From NCBI GenBank assembly GCA_963677225.1, contig OY781923.1, positions 2,604,001 to 2,668,000 on the forward strand: 64,000 bases of DNA, in the 5' to 3' direction. This document shows positions 52,295-60,848 of this stretch, in pieces. The translations under genes and the position numbers were made by a program. Each line of letters begins with the position of its first letter. The first letter of the stretch is position 1. Under the pieces are notes generated by a model, which had not been told where the DNA came from, made no database searches, and saw only the letters and a list, made by a program, of their open reading frames with translations. Origin of the DNA: SABI01 sp028532915 (lineage in GTDB: Bacteria > Spirochaetota > Spirochaetia > Sphaerochaetales > Sphaerochaetaceae).

Positions 52295-52295
52295 A

Positions 52296-52754
52296 TCATC
52301 CCCGCTGTAGCACAACCCATGTAGCACCGCTTCCCCCCATTTCGGGAGGAGCGTTCCCGTATGCTCTCACATATTTTGATTTCTTCAATTGCCCGATTAC
52401 GACCTTTTTCAAAACCCCGATACCGTCCTGACTGTGCAGTCCTCTGCCGTGAACGATTCTGACCTTCTGAAGACCGGCAGATACGCTCTTTTTCAGAAAT
52501 TCTTCGAGCAGTTCGGTCGCCTCGGCTGAAGTGCAGCCGTGAAGATCGAGAACATCCTCATCAGCTTTTCTCTTCAATGATCCTAGAGAGGATTTTCCTG
52601 TCTTATAGGTACCCTTTTTCACATCTCTCTTCGTATAGAGGGAATCGTAATGGGCCTCTTTCTCTTTGATTATATGAGAAAAACGGCTGTTACCAGCCGC
52701 TTTCTTTCCTTCTGTCGAAGTTTCCCATCGTTCCAGGATCTCTTTAAAATCCAT
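52296..52754 (-). CDS. Smr-domain endonuclease-like protein
   Basis: The 152-residue protein has an acidic and basic N-terminal linker and a C-terminal Smr domain (about 68-152) with the LDLHG motif, the HGRGLHS loop and GGSGATWVVL. Smr domains of MutS2-type proteins nick DNA or cleave RNA on stalled ribosomes. The stand-alone form here resembles the YdaL/SmrA group. The ATG follows the stop codon of the CBS-ACT gene with no gap, so it is translationally coupled. Confidence 0.85.
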   Translation of the reverse strand: MDFKEILERWETSTEGKKAAGNSRFSHIIKEKEAHYDSLYTKRDVKKGTYKTGKSSLGSLKRKADEDVLDLHGCTSAEATELLEEFLKKSVSAGLQKVRIVHGRGLHSQDGIGVLKKVVIGQLKKSKYVRAYGNAPPEMGGSGATWVVLQRG

Positions 52755-53399
52755 TTATACCTCGCGAACGTCCAGCACTTCCATGACAAGAGGTTTCACG
52801 ACATCCACAGCCTCACTCGTCGTTATCCCCTGCATCTTGATCGTACAGACGGCATTGGAACTGTCTGTCCCCATGAAGGTTCCGAAGGCGATGATATCGA
52901 CACCATGCTGGGAAAGTACATTCGAGATTGCGGCGATCGCACCGGGTTTATCCTCAACGAGAAAGCTCATTCTCACTCCGTAATGGCGTGCACCGAACAG
53001 TTCGAGAAGGATCTTGAACAGATCACTCTTGCTGACGATTCCTATCAGCTTATCATTCTCGACGACAGGGAGACTCGAAAGATCCTGATCGACCATCAGA
53101 CGTGCCGCCTCCTCTACAGTGGTATCCTTACCTATCGTGATAACATCATGAGTCATCAGCTTCTTCACAGTCAGCTGACTGAGCAGATAAGCCATTTCAT
53201 GAATACTGAGAGTACTCACCGGTGAAGGTGAGGCGTACAGAATATCCTTTTCGGAAATAATTCCCACCAGATGATGGTCCTTGTCGAGAACCGGCAGGCG
53301 ATGAACTTTTTCCCTCTTCATCAGTGCTGAAGCTTCAGCAACCGACATTTCGGGTGTAGCAGTGACAGGGTTTCTTGTCATTCGTCTCTCTATTATCAT
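52755..53399 (-). CDS. CBS-pair and ACT domain protein (AcuB-like)
   Basis: The 214-residue protein has two CBS motifs (about 1-60 and 75-135, each with a VTxxxxxxVxEAA(R)LM core and a LPV(V/L) strand) followed by an ACT domain (about 140-214, starting MSFLVEDKPGAIAAISNVL). CBS pairs bind adenine nucleotides and ACT domains bind amino acids, so it may be a sensor. The organisation matches AcuB-like proteins. It lies 84 bp downstream of livF, which would fit sensing of branched-chain amino acids (inference). GAGGG precedes the ATG. Confidence 0.85.
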   Translation of the reverse strand: MIIERRMTRNPVTATPEMSVAEASALMKREKVHRLPVLDKDHHLVGIISEKDILYASPSPVSTLSIHEMAYLLSQLTVKKLMTHDVITIGKDTTVEEAARLMVDQDLSSLPVVENDKLIGIVSKSDLFKILLELFGARHYGVRMSFLVEDKPGAIAAISNVLSQHGVDIIAFGTFMGTDSSNAVCTIKMQGITTSEAVDVVKPLVMEVLDVREV

Positions 53400-53483
53400 A
53401 AAGTCCCTCCACTTGGATTCGGAAAATGGTACTTGTATTGTATCCTAGAGCTATTTAGATTTCCAGCACAATGTTGACCGCTG

Positions 53484-54269
53484 CTACTCTCCGAGGTAAG
53501 CGGCCCTCACCTTCTCATCAGCAAGGAGTTTCTCGGATTTATCGGAGAGAACTATCCTTCCGTTTTCCATGACATAGCCGTGATTGGAAGCTTTCAATGC
53601 CATTCTTGCGTTCTGTTCAACGAGAAATACCGTCACATTCTCTTCCTGATTGATTATTCTGATCTTGTCGAAGATATCGGCAACAATGAGAGGAGCAAGT
53701 CCGAGTCCCGGTTCGTCGAGCAGCAGAAGTCTCGGTGAACTCATGAGAGCTCTCGCGATAGCCATCATCTGCTGTTCACCGCCGCTGAGGCTTCTGGTCT
53801 TCTGTTTTCTTCTGGATCCGAGAATCGGAAAGAAATCATACATTTCTTCCTTCTTCTTCGCGATAAGCTGTTCATCTCTTACAAGGAAAGCCCCCATATC
53901 CAGATTCTCTTCGACGCTCATATCTGCAAAGACTCTCCTTCCTTCCGGAACGAGAGCTACGCCGAGTCCTGCGATCTGGTCCGTCCTCAAAGAAGAGGTG
54001 CCGGCAGCCCCGGAGCGTCTGAAAAGCTTTATGTGTCTGGAACTTCCACTCATCTGGGTGGTGGCTATGACCTCACCATCGAGTGAGATATTTCCTTCTA
54101 CGAGAGGTTCCAATCCTACGATCGCTTTAAGCAAAGTGGATTTTCCTGCACCGTTTGCTCCGATGAGACAGACGATATCGCCCTGATCGACATGCATGCT
54201 TACATCCTTCAATGCCTTGATATTCCCGTAAGAGACATGTATCGAATCTATAGTTAACAGCTCACTCAT
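53484..54269 (-). CDS. livF: Branched-chain amino acid ABC transporter ATPase LivF, with insertion
   Basis: The 261-residue ATPase powers the liv importer. Walker A (GANGAGKSTLLKAI), the signature LSGGEQQM, Walker B LLLDEPGLGLAP and the switch His-equivalent (LVEQNAR) are present. Compared with usual LivF proteins of about 235 residues it has roughly 25 extra residues (about 69-93, TTQMSGSSRHIKLFRRSG... region) between the Walker A half and the VALVPEGRRVF Q-loop region. The frame is continuous. It overlaps livG by four bases. Confidence 0.92.
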   Translation of the reverse strand: MSELLTIDSIHVSYGNIKALKDVSMHVDQGDIVCLIGANGAGKSTLLKAIVGLEPLVEGNISLDGEVIATTQMSGSSRHIKLFRRSGAAGTSSLRTDQIAGLGVALVPEGRRVFADMSVEENLDMGAFLVRDEQLIAKKKEEMYDFFPILGSRRKQKTRSLSGGEQQMMAIARALMSSPRLLLLDEPGLGLAPLIVADIFDKIRIINQEENVTVFLVEQNARMALKASNHGYVMENGRIVLSDKSEKLLADEKVRAAYLGE

Positions 54270-55045
54270 TCTTCTTCCTTCCCTAGATAGGCTTCGATCA
54301 CCTGCTCATTGTTCCTGATCTCTTCCGGTGTACCCTGAGCGATGTTCCGACCGTAGTTCAGCACCGTGATCGTATCACAGATATTCATGACAAGTTTCAT
54401 ATCGTGTTCTATCAGAACGACAGTCACTCCCAGATCCCGGATTCTCCGGATCGTGTTCATCAGCGATTCGGTCTCGCTTGGATTCATCCCGGCAGCCGGT
54501 TCATCAAGGAATAATATCTGAGGATCAGTTGCCAGAGCTCTTGCGATCTCCAGCTCACGCTGGTGACCGTAGGGGAGATTACGCGCAAGTTCATCGGCAA
54601 ATTCGCTCAGGCCGAAAAATTCGAGCCATTTCATTGCCTTCTCATGTGTGGCATCATACTCTGTTCTGACGTGAAGATAACTGTCGACTGCGGCTTTCAG
54701 ACGTCCTTTCAAAGGATCCTTTCCTGTTTTGAAATGGAGTCCCACCATCACATTTTCGAGAACCGACAGTTCCTTGAACAGTCGGATATTCTGGAATGTC
54801 CGTGCGATCCCAAGTCGGCAGATCCTGTGTGCACTCTTATTGGTGATTTCCTCCCCGTTATAGAACACCTGACCGCTGGTCGGAGTATCCAGACCAGTCA
54901 TGTTATTGAACAGTGTCGTCTTCCCTGCCCCGTTGGGACCGATCAGACCTGTGATAAGACCGTCTTTCACCTGAAAGTCGACTTCACTTACTGCAACGAC
55001 ACCACCGTATGCACGGGTAAGTTTCTTTGTTTCCAGTACAATCAT
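54266..55045 (-). CDS. livG: Branched-chain amino acid ABC transporter ATPase LivG
   Basis: The 259-residue ATPase is the second nucleotide-binding subunit. Walker A is GPNGAGKTTLFNNM, the LivG-typical RTFQNIRLF follows, and the family's PYGHQRELEIARAL replaces the LSGGQ. Walker B is ILFLDEPAAGMNP, and the His switch is in VLIEHDMK. The length is normal. It overlaps livM and livF by four bases each. Confidence 0.95.
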   Translation of the reverse strand: MIVLETKKLTRAYGGVVAVSEVDFQVKDGLITGLIGPNGAGKTTLFNNMTGLDTPTSGQVFYNGEEITNKSAHRICRLGIARTFQNIRLFKELSVLENVMVGLHFKTGKDPLKGRLKAAVDSYLHVRTEYDATHEKAMKWLEFFGLSEFADELARNLPYGHQRELEIARALATDPQILFLDEPAAGMNPSETESLMNTIRRIRDLGVTVVLIEHDMKLVMNICDTITVLNYGRNIAQGTPEEIRNNEQVIEAYLGKEEE

Positions 55046-55956
55046 TTCTTACCCCCGCGTCTTTTGAATATTGCAGGCTCGCCTCTCGTCTTTCTCCCGA
55101 GAATCCCCTGAGGCCTCCAGATCATCATGGTCACCAGAATCAAGCCGAACAGGATCTGTTTAAACTGGGGTGGGATGATATTGGAAAGACCGACGAGCTG
55201 GGGGAAATATGAGATAAACTGGATAATGAAAGCACCCAGAATGACTGCGGCAAAATTTCCCATCCCGCCGAGAACGACCATGCAGAGGACCATGATCGAA
55301 ACCATGAAGGTGAACACGCCGGGAGTAACAGAGAGGATGAACGTCGACTGGAGAGATCCCGCCACTCCGGCGATACCTGCTCCCAGAGCAAATGCCCAGA
55401 CTTTATAGCGGGTGGCATTTATACCCATCGAAGATGCCGCTATTTCGTCTTCTCTTACCGCCTCTAAAGCTCTTCCCATTCTCGAATTCGCCAGCCGTTC
55501 GAACAGTACGAAAGCTACAAGAACAAACAGCCAGACAACGACAAGAAAGCCCCATTTAGCGTACGGACTTATTTTCATCCCGAACACTGTGATCATGGGA
55601 ATTCTCTGAATCCCCATAGGACCGTTGGTAAGAGAGTCCCAGTTATTCAATATATTTCTGACAATCTCACCGAACCCCAGTGTTGCGATCGCGAGATAAT
55701 CTCCGCTCAACCTGAGAGTCGGCAATCCGATCACTACACCGAAGAGAGCCGCCAGAATACCTGCAATCGGAACGGTAATCCAGAAATCGATACCGTATGT
55801 GACACTTAAAATAGCGGTAACATAGCTTCCGATGGCAAAGAAACCGGCCTGAGTAAGACTCAGCAGGCCCACATATCCGGTAATCAGATTCTGACCGATC
55901 GCCATCAGTGCATAGATGCCGGTGTATATCAATATAAGAAGGATAAAGTTAATCAT
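55042..55956 (-). CDS. livM: Branched-chain amino acid ABC transporter permease LivM
   Basis: The 304-residue permease has about eight to ten transmembrane helices and the LivM patterns GQNLITGYVGLLSLTQAGFF near 21, PTLRLSGDYLAIATLGFGEI near 79 and a cytoplasmic coupling loop with SRMGRALEAVREDEIAASSMGI. It forms the channel with LivH. It overlaps livH by one base and livG by four. Confidence 0.94.
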   Translation of the reverse strand: MINFILLILIYTGIYALMAIGQNLITGYVGLLSLTQAGFFAIGSYVTAILSVTYGIDFWITVPIAGILAALFGVVIGLPTLRLSGDYLAIATLGFGEIVRNILNNWDSLTNGPMGIQRIPMITVFGMKISPYAKWGFLVVVWLFVLVAFVLFERLANSRMGRALEAVREDEIAASSMGINATRYKVWAFALGAGIAGVAGSLQSTFILSVTPGVFTFMVSIMVLCMVVLGGMGNFAAVILGAFIIQFISYFPQLVGLSNIIPPQFKQILFGLILVTMMIWRPQGILGRKTRGEPAIFKRRGGKK

Positions 55957-56873
55957 TACACTTTCTCCTTTTCTACTTTTCCGAGAAGTCCTTCCGGCTT
56001 GATCAGCAGAATGATGATCAATGCGACAAAGGCGATCGTATCTCTCATTCCATACGGGATGCCGAGAAGAGCGACTCCGAAGGTCTCAAGCAGGCCGAGA
56101 AGAATTCCTCCAAGCATAGCACCTGAAATATTCCCGATCCCTCCGACAACGGCCGCAACGAAAGCCTTGAGTCCGGTCATCATACCCATAGAAGGATACA
56201 CCTTGATCTCGAGAGCAATCAAAAATCCTGCAGTTGCTGCCAGTGCTGATCCGATCGCGAATGTGATCGCAATGATCTGGTCCGCTTTAATCCCCATCAG
56301 TTTTGCCGTATCCTGGTCAAGACTGGTAGCTCTCATTGCTTTTCCGATTCTGGACCGGTCAACAAAAAGCTTAAGAGACACCATCATGATGATGACGACT
56401 ACAAGGATGAGAATCTGATGCGGAGTGATCGCAACACCGCCGATCGTGAACGGGGTATTATCAAACGGATAGTCGAGTTTCCTTGATTTCGTTCCCCATG
56501 CCCATGCAGCAGTATTGCTGAGGATGAAAGAAACCCCGATAGCGGAGAGCAGAGGAGCCAGCCGGGTAGCCCTGCGCAGAGGCTTATAGGCGATACGTTC
56601 TATAAGCACCCCCAAAACTGCACTGAACAGCATTCCTGCTATCATCGCGATAAAAAAGGCCACGATAGTCCATATGCCCATCTGTTGTCCCCGAATAGCA
56701 TTGAAGGTGAACAGACCGATATATGAACCGACCATCAAGATATCACCATGTGCAAAGTTAATGAATTTGAGAATGCCGTATACCATCGTATACCCGAGGG
56801 CGATCAGGGCATAAATCCCCCCCAGTGTAAGGCCGTTCATCAAATGTTGAAAAAATTCCGATATAGATCCCAC
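55956..56873 (-). CDS. livH: Branched-chain amino acid ABC transporter permease LivH
   Basis: The 305-residue permease has about eight transmembrane helices and typical LivH segments: LTLGGIYALIALGYTMVYG near 15, INFAHGDILMVG near 37, and the coupling loop RSRIGKAMRATSLDQDTAKLMGI split near 169-192. The start is a GTG 8 bp after AAGGAG. It is separated from livJ by a hairpin, so it is transcribed either by read-through or from its own promoter. Confidence 0.94.
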   Translation of the reverse strand: MGSISEFFQHLMNGLTLGGIYALIALGYTMVYGILKFINFAHGDILMVGSYIGLFTFNAIRGQQMGIWTIVAFFIAMIAGMLFSAVLGVLIERIAYKPLRRATRLAPLLSAIGVSFILSNTAAWAWGTKSRKLDYPFDNTPFTIGGVAITPHQILILVVVIIMMVSLKLFVDRSRIGKAMRATSLDQDTAKLMGIKADQIIAITFAIGSALAATAGFLIALEIKVYPSMGMMTGLKAFVAAVVGGIGNISGAMLGGILLGLLETFGVALLGIPYGMRDTIAFVALIIILLIKPEGLLGKVEKEKV

Positions 56874-56976
56874 TCGCCGCTCCTTAATGAGTCAGACCCC
56901 CGCTTTCACACGGAGGTCTCCATGTCGACGGTGTTACACTAACACAAGATGCGCCGACAATGCAATAAATGAAAAT

Positions 56977-57011
56977 CGGTGAGGTAGAGAAAAAGCTTCA
57001 ATACCTCACCG
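56977..57011 (-). terminator. Hairpin after livJ, terminator or attenuator
   Basis: A perfect 10-bp stem (CGGTGAGGTA and its complement) with a 15-nt loop lies 8 bp beyond the livJ stop. On the minus strand it is followed by a T-rich stretch (ATTTTCATTTATT). It would let the binding protein be made in excess over the membrane subunits. The rest of the gap up to livH has nothing I can name. Confidence 0.6.
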
Positions 57012-57019
57012 GCTATTGT

Positions 57020-58198
57020 CTAGAGAGTCACTTCAACGAGCTCGCCGTCAACAACGGTGTATGTTCCGATGTATTCCGGAGTGGTTCCGTTGACTTTATA
57101 TACTCCCTGATAAGCGACGAGGTCACCATTCTCAGCGAAGTTGATAGTCCCGGTTACACCCGAGTAATCCTTGGTCGCGGCAAATGCATCCCTGATGTCA
57201 GTTCTGTCGAATTTACCGGTTTCGTTATAGACTTTCTCCATAGCTGCAAAGAGGATGTTCGCGGCATCATAGGCGTTGGTAGCAAATGAATCGGGTGCGA
57301 ATCCCCATTTTTCAGTGTAGGCGGCCACGAAGTCTTTATAGTCATCGGTTTCGCTCACCTGTGTAGGACCTACATAGATAACACCGTCGGTGTAATCTCC
57401 TGCCAATTGATAGATTTCAGGATTACTGAATCCGTCACCGCTGATGAATGGGATATCAAGACCGAGCTGAGAAGCCTGTTCGAGAATCTGAGCCATCTCT
57501 GCCGTATAGTTGGGAATATAGACAGCATCGGGACCGGCAGCTTTGATCTTTGTAAGCTGTGTCTTGAAGTCTTTGTCTCCAGCCTGTGCAGTCTCTGCTA
57601 TAGTGACTGTTCCGCCGGCAGCTTCGAAAGATTCGCTTGTACCTTCGAACAGTCCCTGACTGTAGTCATTTTTCACATACAGAACACCGAGCTCGTCGAT
57701 ACCGAGTACTTCGTGGAAGTAACGGCCAGAAACTTCGCCCTGCAGACCGTCACTTGCAACGGTTCTGAATACGTAGTCACCGATATTCGTGATGTCTTTA
57801 TGGGTACCGGAAGGAGTTACCATCATGATACCTTCTACCTGAACGCGCTCACCGACAGCAAAAGATACACCGGTGAAAACAGGACCTGTGAGGGCAACGA
57901 TCTTATCGCTTGAAGAAAGTTTTTCGATACCGGCAAGTCCTTTCTGAGGATCACCTTCACTGTCTTCGATGACCAGTTCAATATTCACTTTTCCTGCAAT
58001 ACCGCCGGCAGCATTCTTTTCGTCCATAGCAAGAAGAACACCTTTGGAAATAAGGTCTCCATAGTTACCATAGTCTCCAGTCATAGGACCGATAAAACCT
58101 ACCTTAACTTCTGATACGGCTTCATCCTGCCCGTTAGCGAAAAGAGTTATACCACTCATGACAGCAACAATCATGAGAACAACTAAAATCTTTTTCAT
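57020..58198 (-). CDS. livJ: Branched-chain amino acid ABC transporter binding protein
   Basis: The 392-residue periplasmic receptor has a signal peptide (MKKILVVLMIVAVMSGITLFANG) and a type I periplasmic-binding fold. The family start VKVGFIGPMTGDYGNYG is near 32, AALTGPVFTG-like ligand loop near 103, and FATNAYDAANILF is near 305. It binds Leu/Ile/Val or a related amino acid. A strong CTGGAGG site and a TTGAAT-N17-TATATA promoter lie upstream. It leads the livJ-H-M-G-F cluster. Confidence 0.92.
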   Translation of the reverse strand: MKKILVVLMIVAVMSGITLFANGQDEAVSEVKVGFIGPMTGDYGNYGDLISKGVLLAMDEKNAAGGIAGKVNIELVIEDSEGDPQKGLAGIEKLSSSDKIVALTGPVFTGVSFAVGERVQVEGIMMVTPSGTHKDITNIGDYVFRTVASDGLQGEVSGRYFHEVLGIDELGVLYVKNDYSQGLFEGTSESFEAAGGTVTIAETAQAGDKDFKTQLTKIKAAGPDAVYIPNYTAEMAQILEQASQLGLDIPFISGDGFSNPEIYQLAGDYTDGVIYVGPTQVSETDDYKDFVAAYTEKWGFAPDSFATNAYDAANILFAAMEKVYNETGKFDRTDIRDAFAATKDYSGVTGTINFAENGDLVAYQGVYKVNGTTPEYIGTYTVVDGELVEVTL

Positions 58199-58289
58199 AC
58201 ATACCTCCAGATATGATTTAACAGCATAAACAGGATCCTTCTTCCATCATAGACTTCAGAAAAAAATCCAATTAATAAAGTTTAAAGAA

Positions 58290-58320
58290 ATTATATACAT
58301 AAATCAGTATTTTTATTCAA
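58290..58320 (-). promoter_or_regulatory. Promoter of livJ
   Basis: On the minus strand TTGAAT (58320-58315) is followed by TATATA at 17 bp or TATAAT (58295-58290) at 19 bp. The leader of about 85 nt between it and livJ shows no obvious riboswitch. Confidence 0.5.
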
Positions 58321-58401
58321 CCTTCTTTCATGTAAAATGGAAGTATTCGAAATAATAATTTAAAAATCAGGAGGAGAATGGATTGTGACTGCTAAAAACA
58401 A

Positions 58402-58430
58402 TTGACCAAAAGGGCCTCTTCTCTTATCAT
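58402..58430 (+). promoter_or_regulatory. Promoter of tRNA-Arg
   Basis: TTGACC (58402-58407) and TATCAT (58425-58430) are 17 bp apart, with the tRNA beginning 14 bp downstream. Confidence 0.7.
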
Positions 58431-58443
58431 CGATAACACATTC

Positions 58444-58517
58444 GCCCCGATAGCTCAGCTGGATAGAGCACTTCCCTCCTAAGGAAGGGGTCACGCGTTC
58501 GAATCGCGTTCGGGGTA
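58444..58517 (+). tRNA. tRNA-Arg (anticodon CCT)
   Basis: The 74-nt cloverleaf has acceptor GCCCCGA/TCGGGGT (one G-U), a D arm TAGCTCAGCTGGATAGAGCA, an anticodon stem CTTCC/GGAAG with loop CTCCTAA (anticodon CCT, codon AGG), and a T arm ACGCG-TTCGAAT-CGCGT. The discriminator is A. CCA is not encoded. It has its own promoter and a strong terminator. It is a typical integration site for mobile DNA, but I find no duplicated 3' end nearby. Confidence 0.96.
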
Positions 58518-58526
58518 CAAATCCAT

Positions 58527-58558
58527 GCCTTGCGGGCTTCCGGCCTGCAAGGCTTTTT
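58527..58558 (+). terminator. Intrinsic terminator after tRNA-Arg
   Basis: An 11-bp stem with one G-U pair (GCCTTGCGGGC and partner) and a 5-nt loop is followed directly by five T residues. It lies 10 bp after the tRNA and is the clearest intrinsic terminator in the window. Confidence 0.9.
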
Positions 58559-58597
58559 CATACACCGGGAATTTTAAATGTTCCACATCAAAACCAG

Positions 58598-59869
58598 CTA
58601 ATACAGCAGCCTGTCATATAGGTAGTTTATGTCTCTCCTGGTTGTGTCGATATTCCTGTTCACTGAGGTAAGGCCGCTGTTCACTGAATCTGATAATGAA
58701 TCGAAGTTTGAATCGACTTTATTGTTCAAAGTATCGATATTGTAACTGATCTCCTGCAACCCGATCTTCAAGCCTGCTGACAGGTTGTTTACTCTGTTAT
58801 CGATAGACCTGAGATCTCTCTGATAATCATCCATCTTATTCAATAGTTGAGTATAGAACCTTGACTGCTCCAATCTCAATCTCTCAAAATTAGCGAACAT
58901 CGTTTTTTTCAGGTCATCGAATCTGTAATCCAGCAGATCATTATCTGTATATGTGTTCGAGATGATCTGCTTGAGAGCCCGTACTGTCTGATTGCCGGAT
59001 CCGATGGAATTTTCAAGCAGATTCTTGCAGTAGATTATTATTCCCATGGCTCTCTTTTCCATGTGAACTTCAATCAGCATGAGCCCTATCAGAATCCCTC
59101 TTCTGATCTTCTCTCCCTGATCATCTATATTCAAAAACTCGAATAGCTTATTGCATCTATAGTGCTTATCGTCTATTTTCGCATAAAACAGATCATTTTT
59201 CTCATCATAAGACCCCAGCAGACCGTTTGCAAATGAGAAATCACCTGCCAGATAATAAAATCTGGCGCTGTGTAAAAGAAAGAAGAAGAAATCAGAAGAG
59301 AGAGAAGTGACTTCGAATTCCTGATAAAAGGAGAACCCTGCGAGAAAGATGTTCGTTCCTGCAGAATTGAATTTATGCTCTTTATCGAAATATTTTGTCT
59401 CTTTTAACAAGTTGGTCCATATATATTCTTCCCTTATGAAGAATTCGATCTTCTCTATTTCCTGCTGAACTTCCTGTATCTTCTCTTCGTATGTACGTAT
59501 ATTCTGTAAATTTGTATCCTGGTTTCTGCTTAATTCTCCGAACCGGGAATTTTTCCTCTGTACCATCTGCAGAGTTTTTCTCTTAGACCGGTTCACGATC
59601 AAGCGGACTATGACGTATATGAAAGCTATATTCACCAGATTGACCAGCACACAATTTATCAGGAAGAATCCTGTTGAAATTCTTCCGAAGAACAAATATA
59701 TTCCGGCGAATGCCAGAATATAATAGAATTGAAAAAAAGGAAAATTTCCCCAAAATCCACTATCATCTACTTCTATTCCTTTTTCAAGAAAGAGAAATAG
59801 AAGTATCGAAGTCCCGATCGATATAAAAAAGGATATTTTCCAGATTTGAATCAACAATTCTATTGTCAC
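58598..59869 (-). CDS. Unknown membrane-anchored coiled-coil protein
   Basis: I do not recognise this 423-residue protein. It has three transmembrane helices at the N terminus (about 7-27, 45-63 and 67-92), a charged coiled coil (about 93-145), a soluble middle part with several aromatic runs, and a C-terminal coiled coil (about 345-423) of near-heptad repeats with many Asn/Asp/Ser/Val, such as NNKVDSNFDSLSDSVNSG. The start is a GTG that overlaps the previous gene (GTGA). The base composition is more A/T-rich than its neighbours. It forms a two-gene unit with the multi-pass protein upstream, next to tRNA-Arg. Confidence 0.65.
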   Translation of the reverse strand: MTIELLIQIWKISFFISIGTSILLFLFLEKGIEVDDSGFWGNFPFFQFYYILAFAGIYLFFGRISTGFFLINCVLVNLVNIAFIYVIVRLIVNRSKRKTLQMVQRKNSRFGELSRNQDTNLQNIRTYEEKIQEVQQEIEKIEFFIREEYIWTNLLKETKYFDKEHKFNSAGTNIFLAGFSFYQEFEVTSLSSDFFFFLLHSARFYYLAGDFSFANGLLGSYDEKNDLFYAKIDDKHYRCNKLFEFLNIDDQGEKIRRGILIGLMLIEVHMEKRAMGIIIYCKNLLENSIGSGNQTVRALKQIISNTYTDNDLLDYRFDDLKKTMFANFERLRLEQSRFYTQLLNKMDDYQRDLRSIDNRVNNLSAGLKIGLQEISYNIDTLNNKVDSNFDSLSDSVNSGLTSVNRNIDTTRRDINYLYDRLLY

Positions 59870-60807
59870 TGTTTTTCCCCTATTCTTTTATGGTACAGGA
59901 CTTCTTTCACTATGGTGATGACCAGGACAACGGCGAGTAATGTCATATACACAGGATCCTGAAATATCGACTTCAAAAAAGCTGATTGAATATCGAATAT
60001 TCCGTGGATCATCGATACATACACAGGATCTGAGATATAAGGGAATTCTATCTGCCTGATATAAGATATCGCGTAAGAGACAGTGGAATAATTGAACAGA
60101 AGTATCATCGCCGAGATCTTCTGAGGAATATGATACAGATTCCTGAATTTGATGGACAGCAACAGTCCCGGGAGAATCAGAGCGACGGGAATAAAGATCA
60201 CAAGCTCATTTATGGTGTACTCTAATAGATATGATACAGCGAACATACCCGCGATTCCCCAGGAAGAAAGAGTACGCAGCGGTTTTATCCATATCAGTAA
60301 TGCCTCAAAGACAACTATTGGAATCAACATATAATACCATTCAGATTCACCAGGGAATAAGAAGTACATATAGTAAGTGACAATGATCAATCCGAAAAAT
60401 AGATTTGACAAGAACAGGCAAACCTTTGACCTGAATAGCAGCAATAAGGTGAAAAAATAAAAAGAAATGATTGCTGCCTGCAGTGTCAGTCCAAATGTCG
60501 GAAAGAATCGCAGCGAGTCCAGAGACAAGCTGTAAAAGAGATAGTATAAGATCGACAACTCTATGAGAGACAGAATGAACAAGACTTTCCTGATGCGCAA
60601 ATCATACGCATGAACTAGTGTTGAGCGGTAATCATCCTTCAGCCTTTCTTTCTCTACCTCTAGATAACTATTTTTCTCATAGTAATCATTTATCTTGTTC
60701 ACATAACTGTTCTGAATCTCCCGCAATTCCCTTATTCTCTTCTCGCCGTTAAGTTTTATAATTTGTGAACAGTCAGTACTCATTTCAGGAAAGTCTAGAC
60801 CTTCCAC
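59866..60807 (-). CDS. Unknown multi-pass membrane protein with coiled-coil N terminus
   Basis: I do not recognise this 313-residue protein. Residues about 15-60 form a charged coiled coil, and from about 72 on there are some eight hydrophobic helices ending with VVLVITIVKEVLYHKRIGEKQ. No catalytic motif is visible. The start is a GTG without a convincing ribosome site. An ATG eight codons later (MSTDCSQ) is a good alternative. It overlaps the following coiled-coil protein gene, so the two products probably form one membrane complex (inference). It is A/T-rich compared with flanking genes, hinting at transfer. Confidence 0.6.
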   Translation of the reverse strand: MEGLDFPEMSTDCSQIIKLNGEKRIRELREIQNSYVNKINDYYEKNSYLEVEKERLKDDYRSTLVHAYDLRIRKVLFILSLIELSILYYLFYSLSLDSLRFFPTFGLTLQAAIISFYFFTLLLLFRSKVCLFLSNLFFGLIIVTYYMYFLFPGESEWYYMLIPIVVFEALLIWIKPLRTLSSWGIAGMFAVSYLLEYTINELVIFIPVALILPGLLLSIKFRNLYHIPQKISAMILLFNYSTVSYAISYIRQIEFPYISDPVYVSMIHGIFDIQSAFLKSIFQDPVYMTLLAVVLVITIVKEVLYHKRIGEKQ

Positions 60808-60848
60808 GGTTTCATTGTCAATAATAAAATGAGGCTTTACATCCTAAG

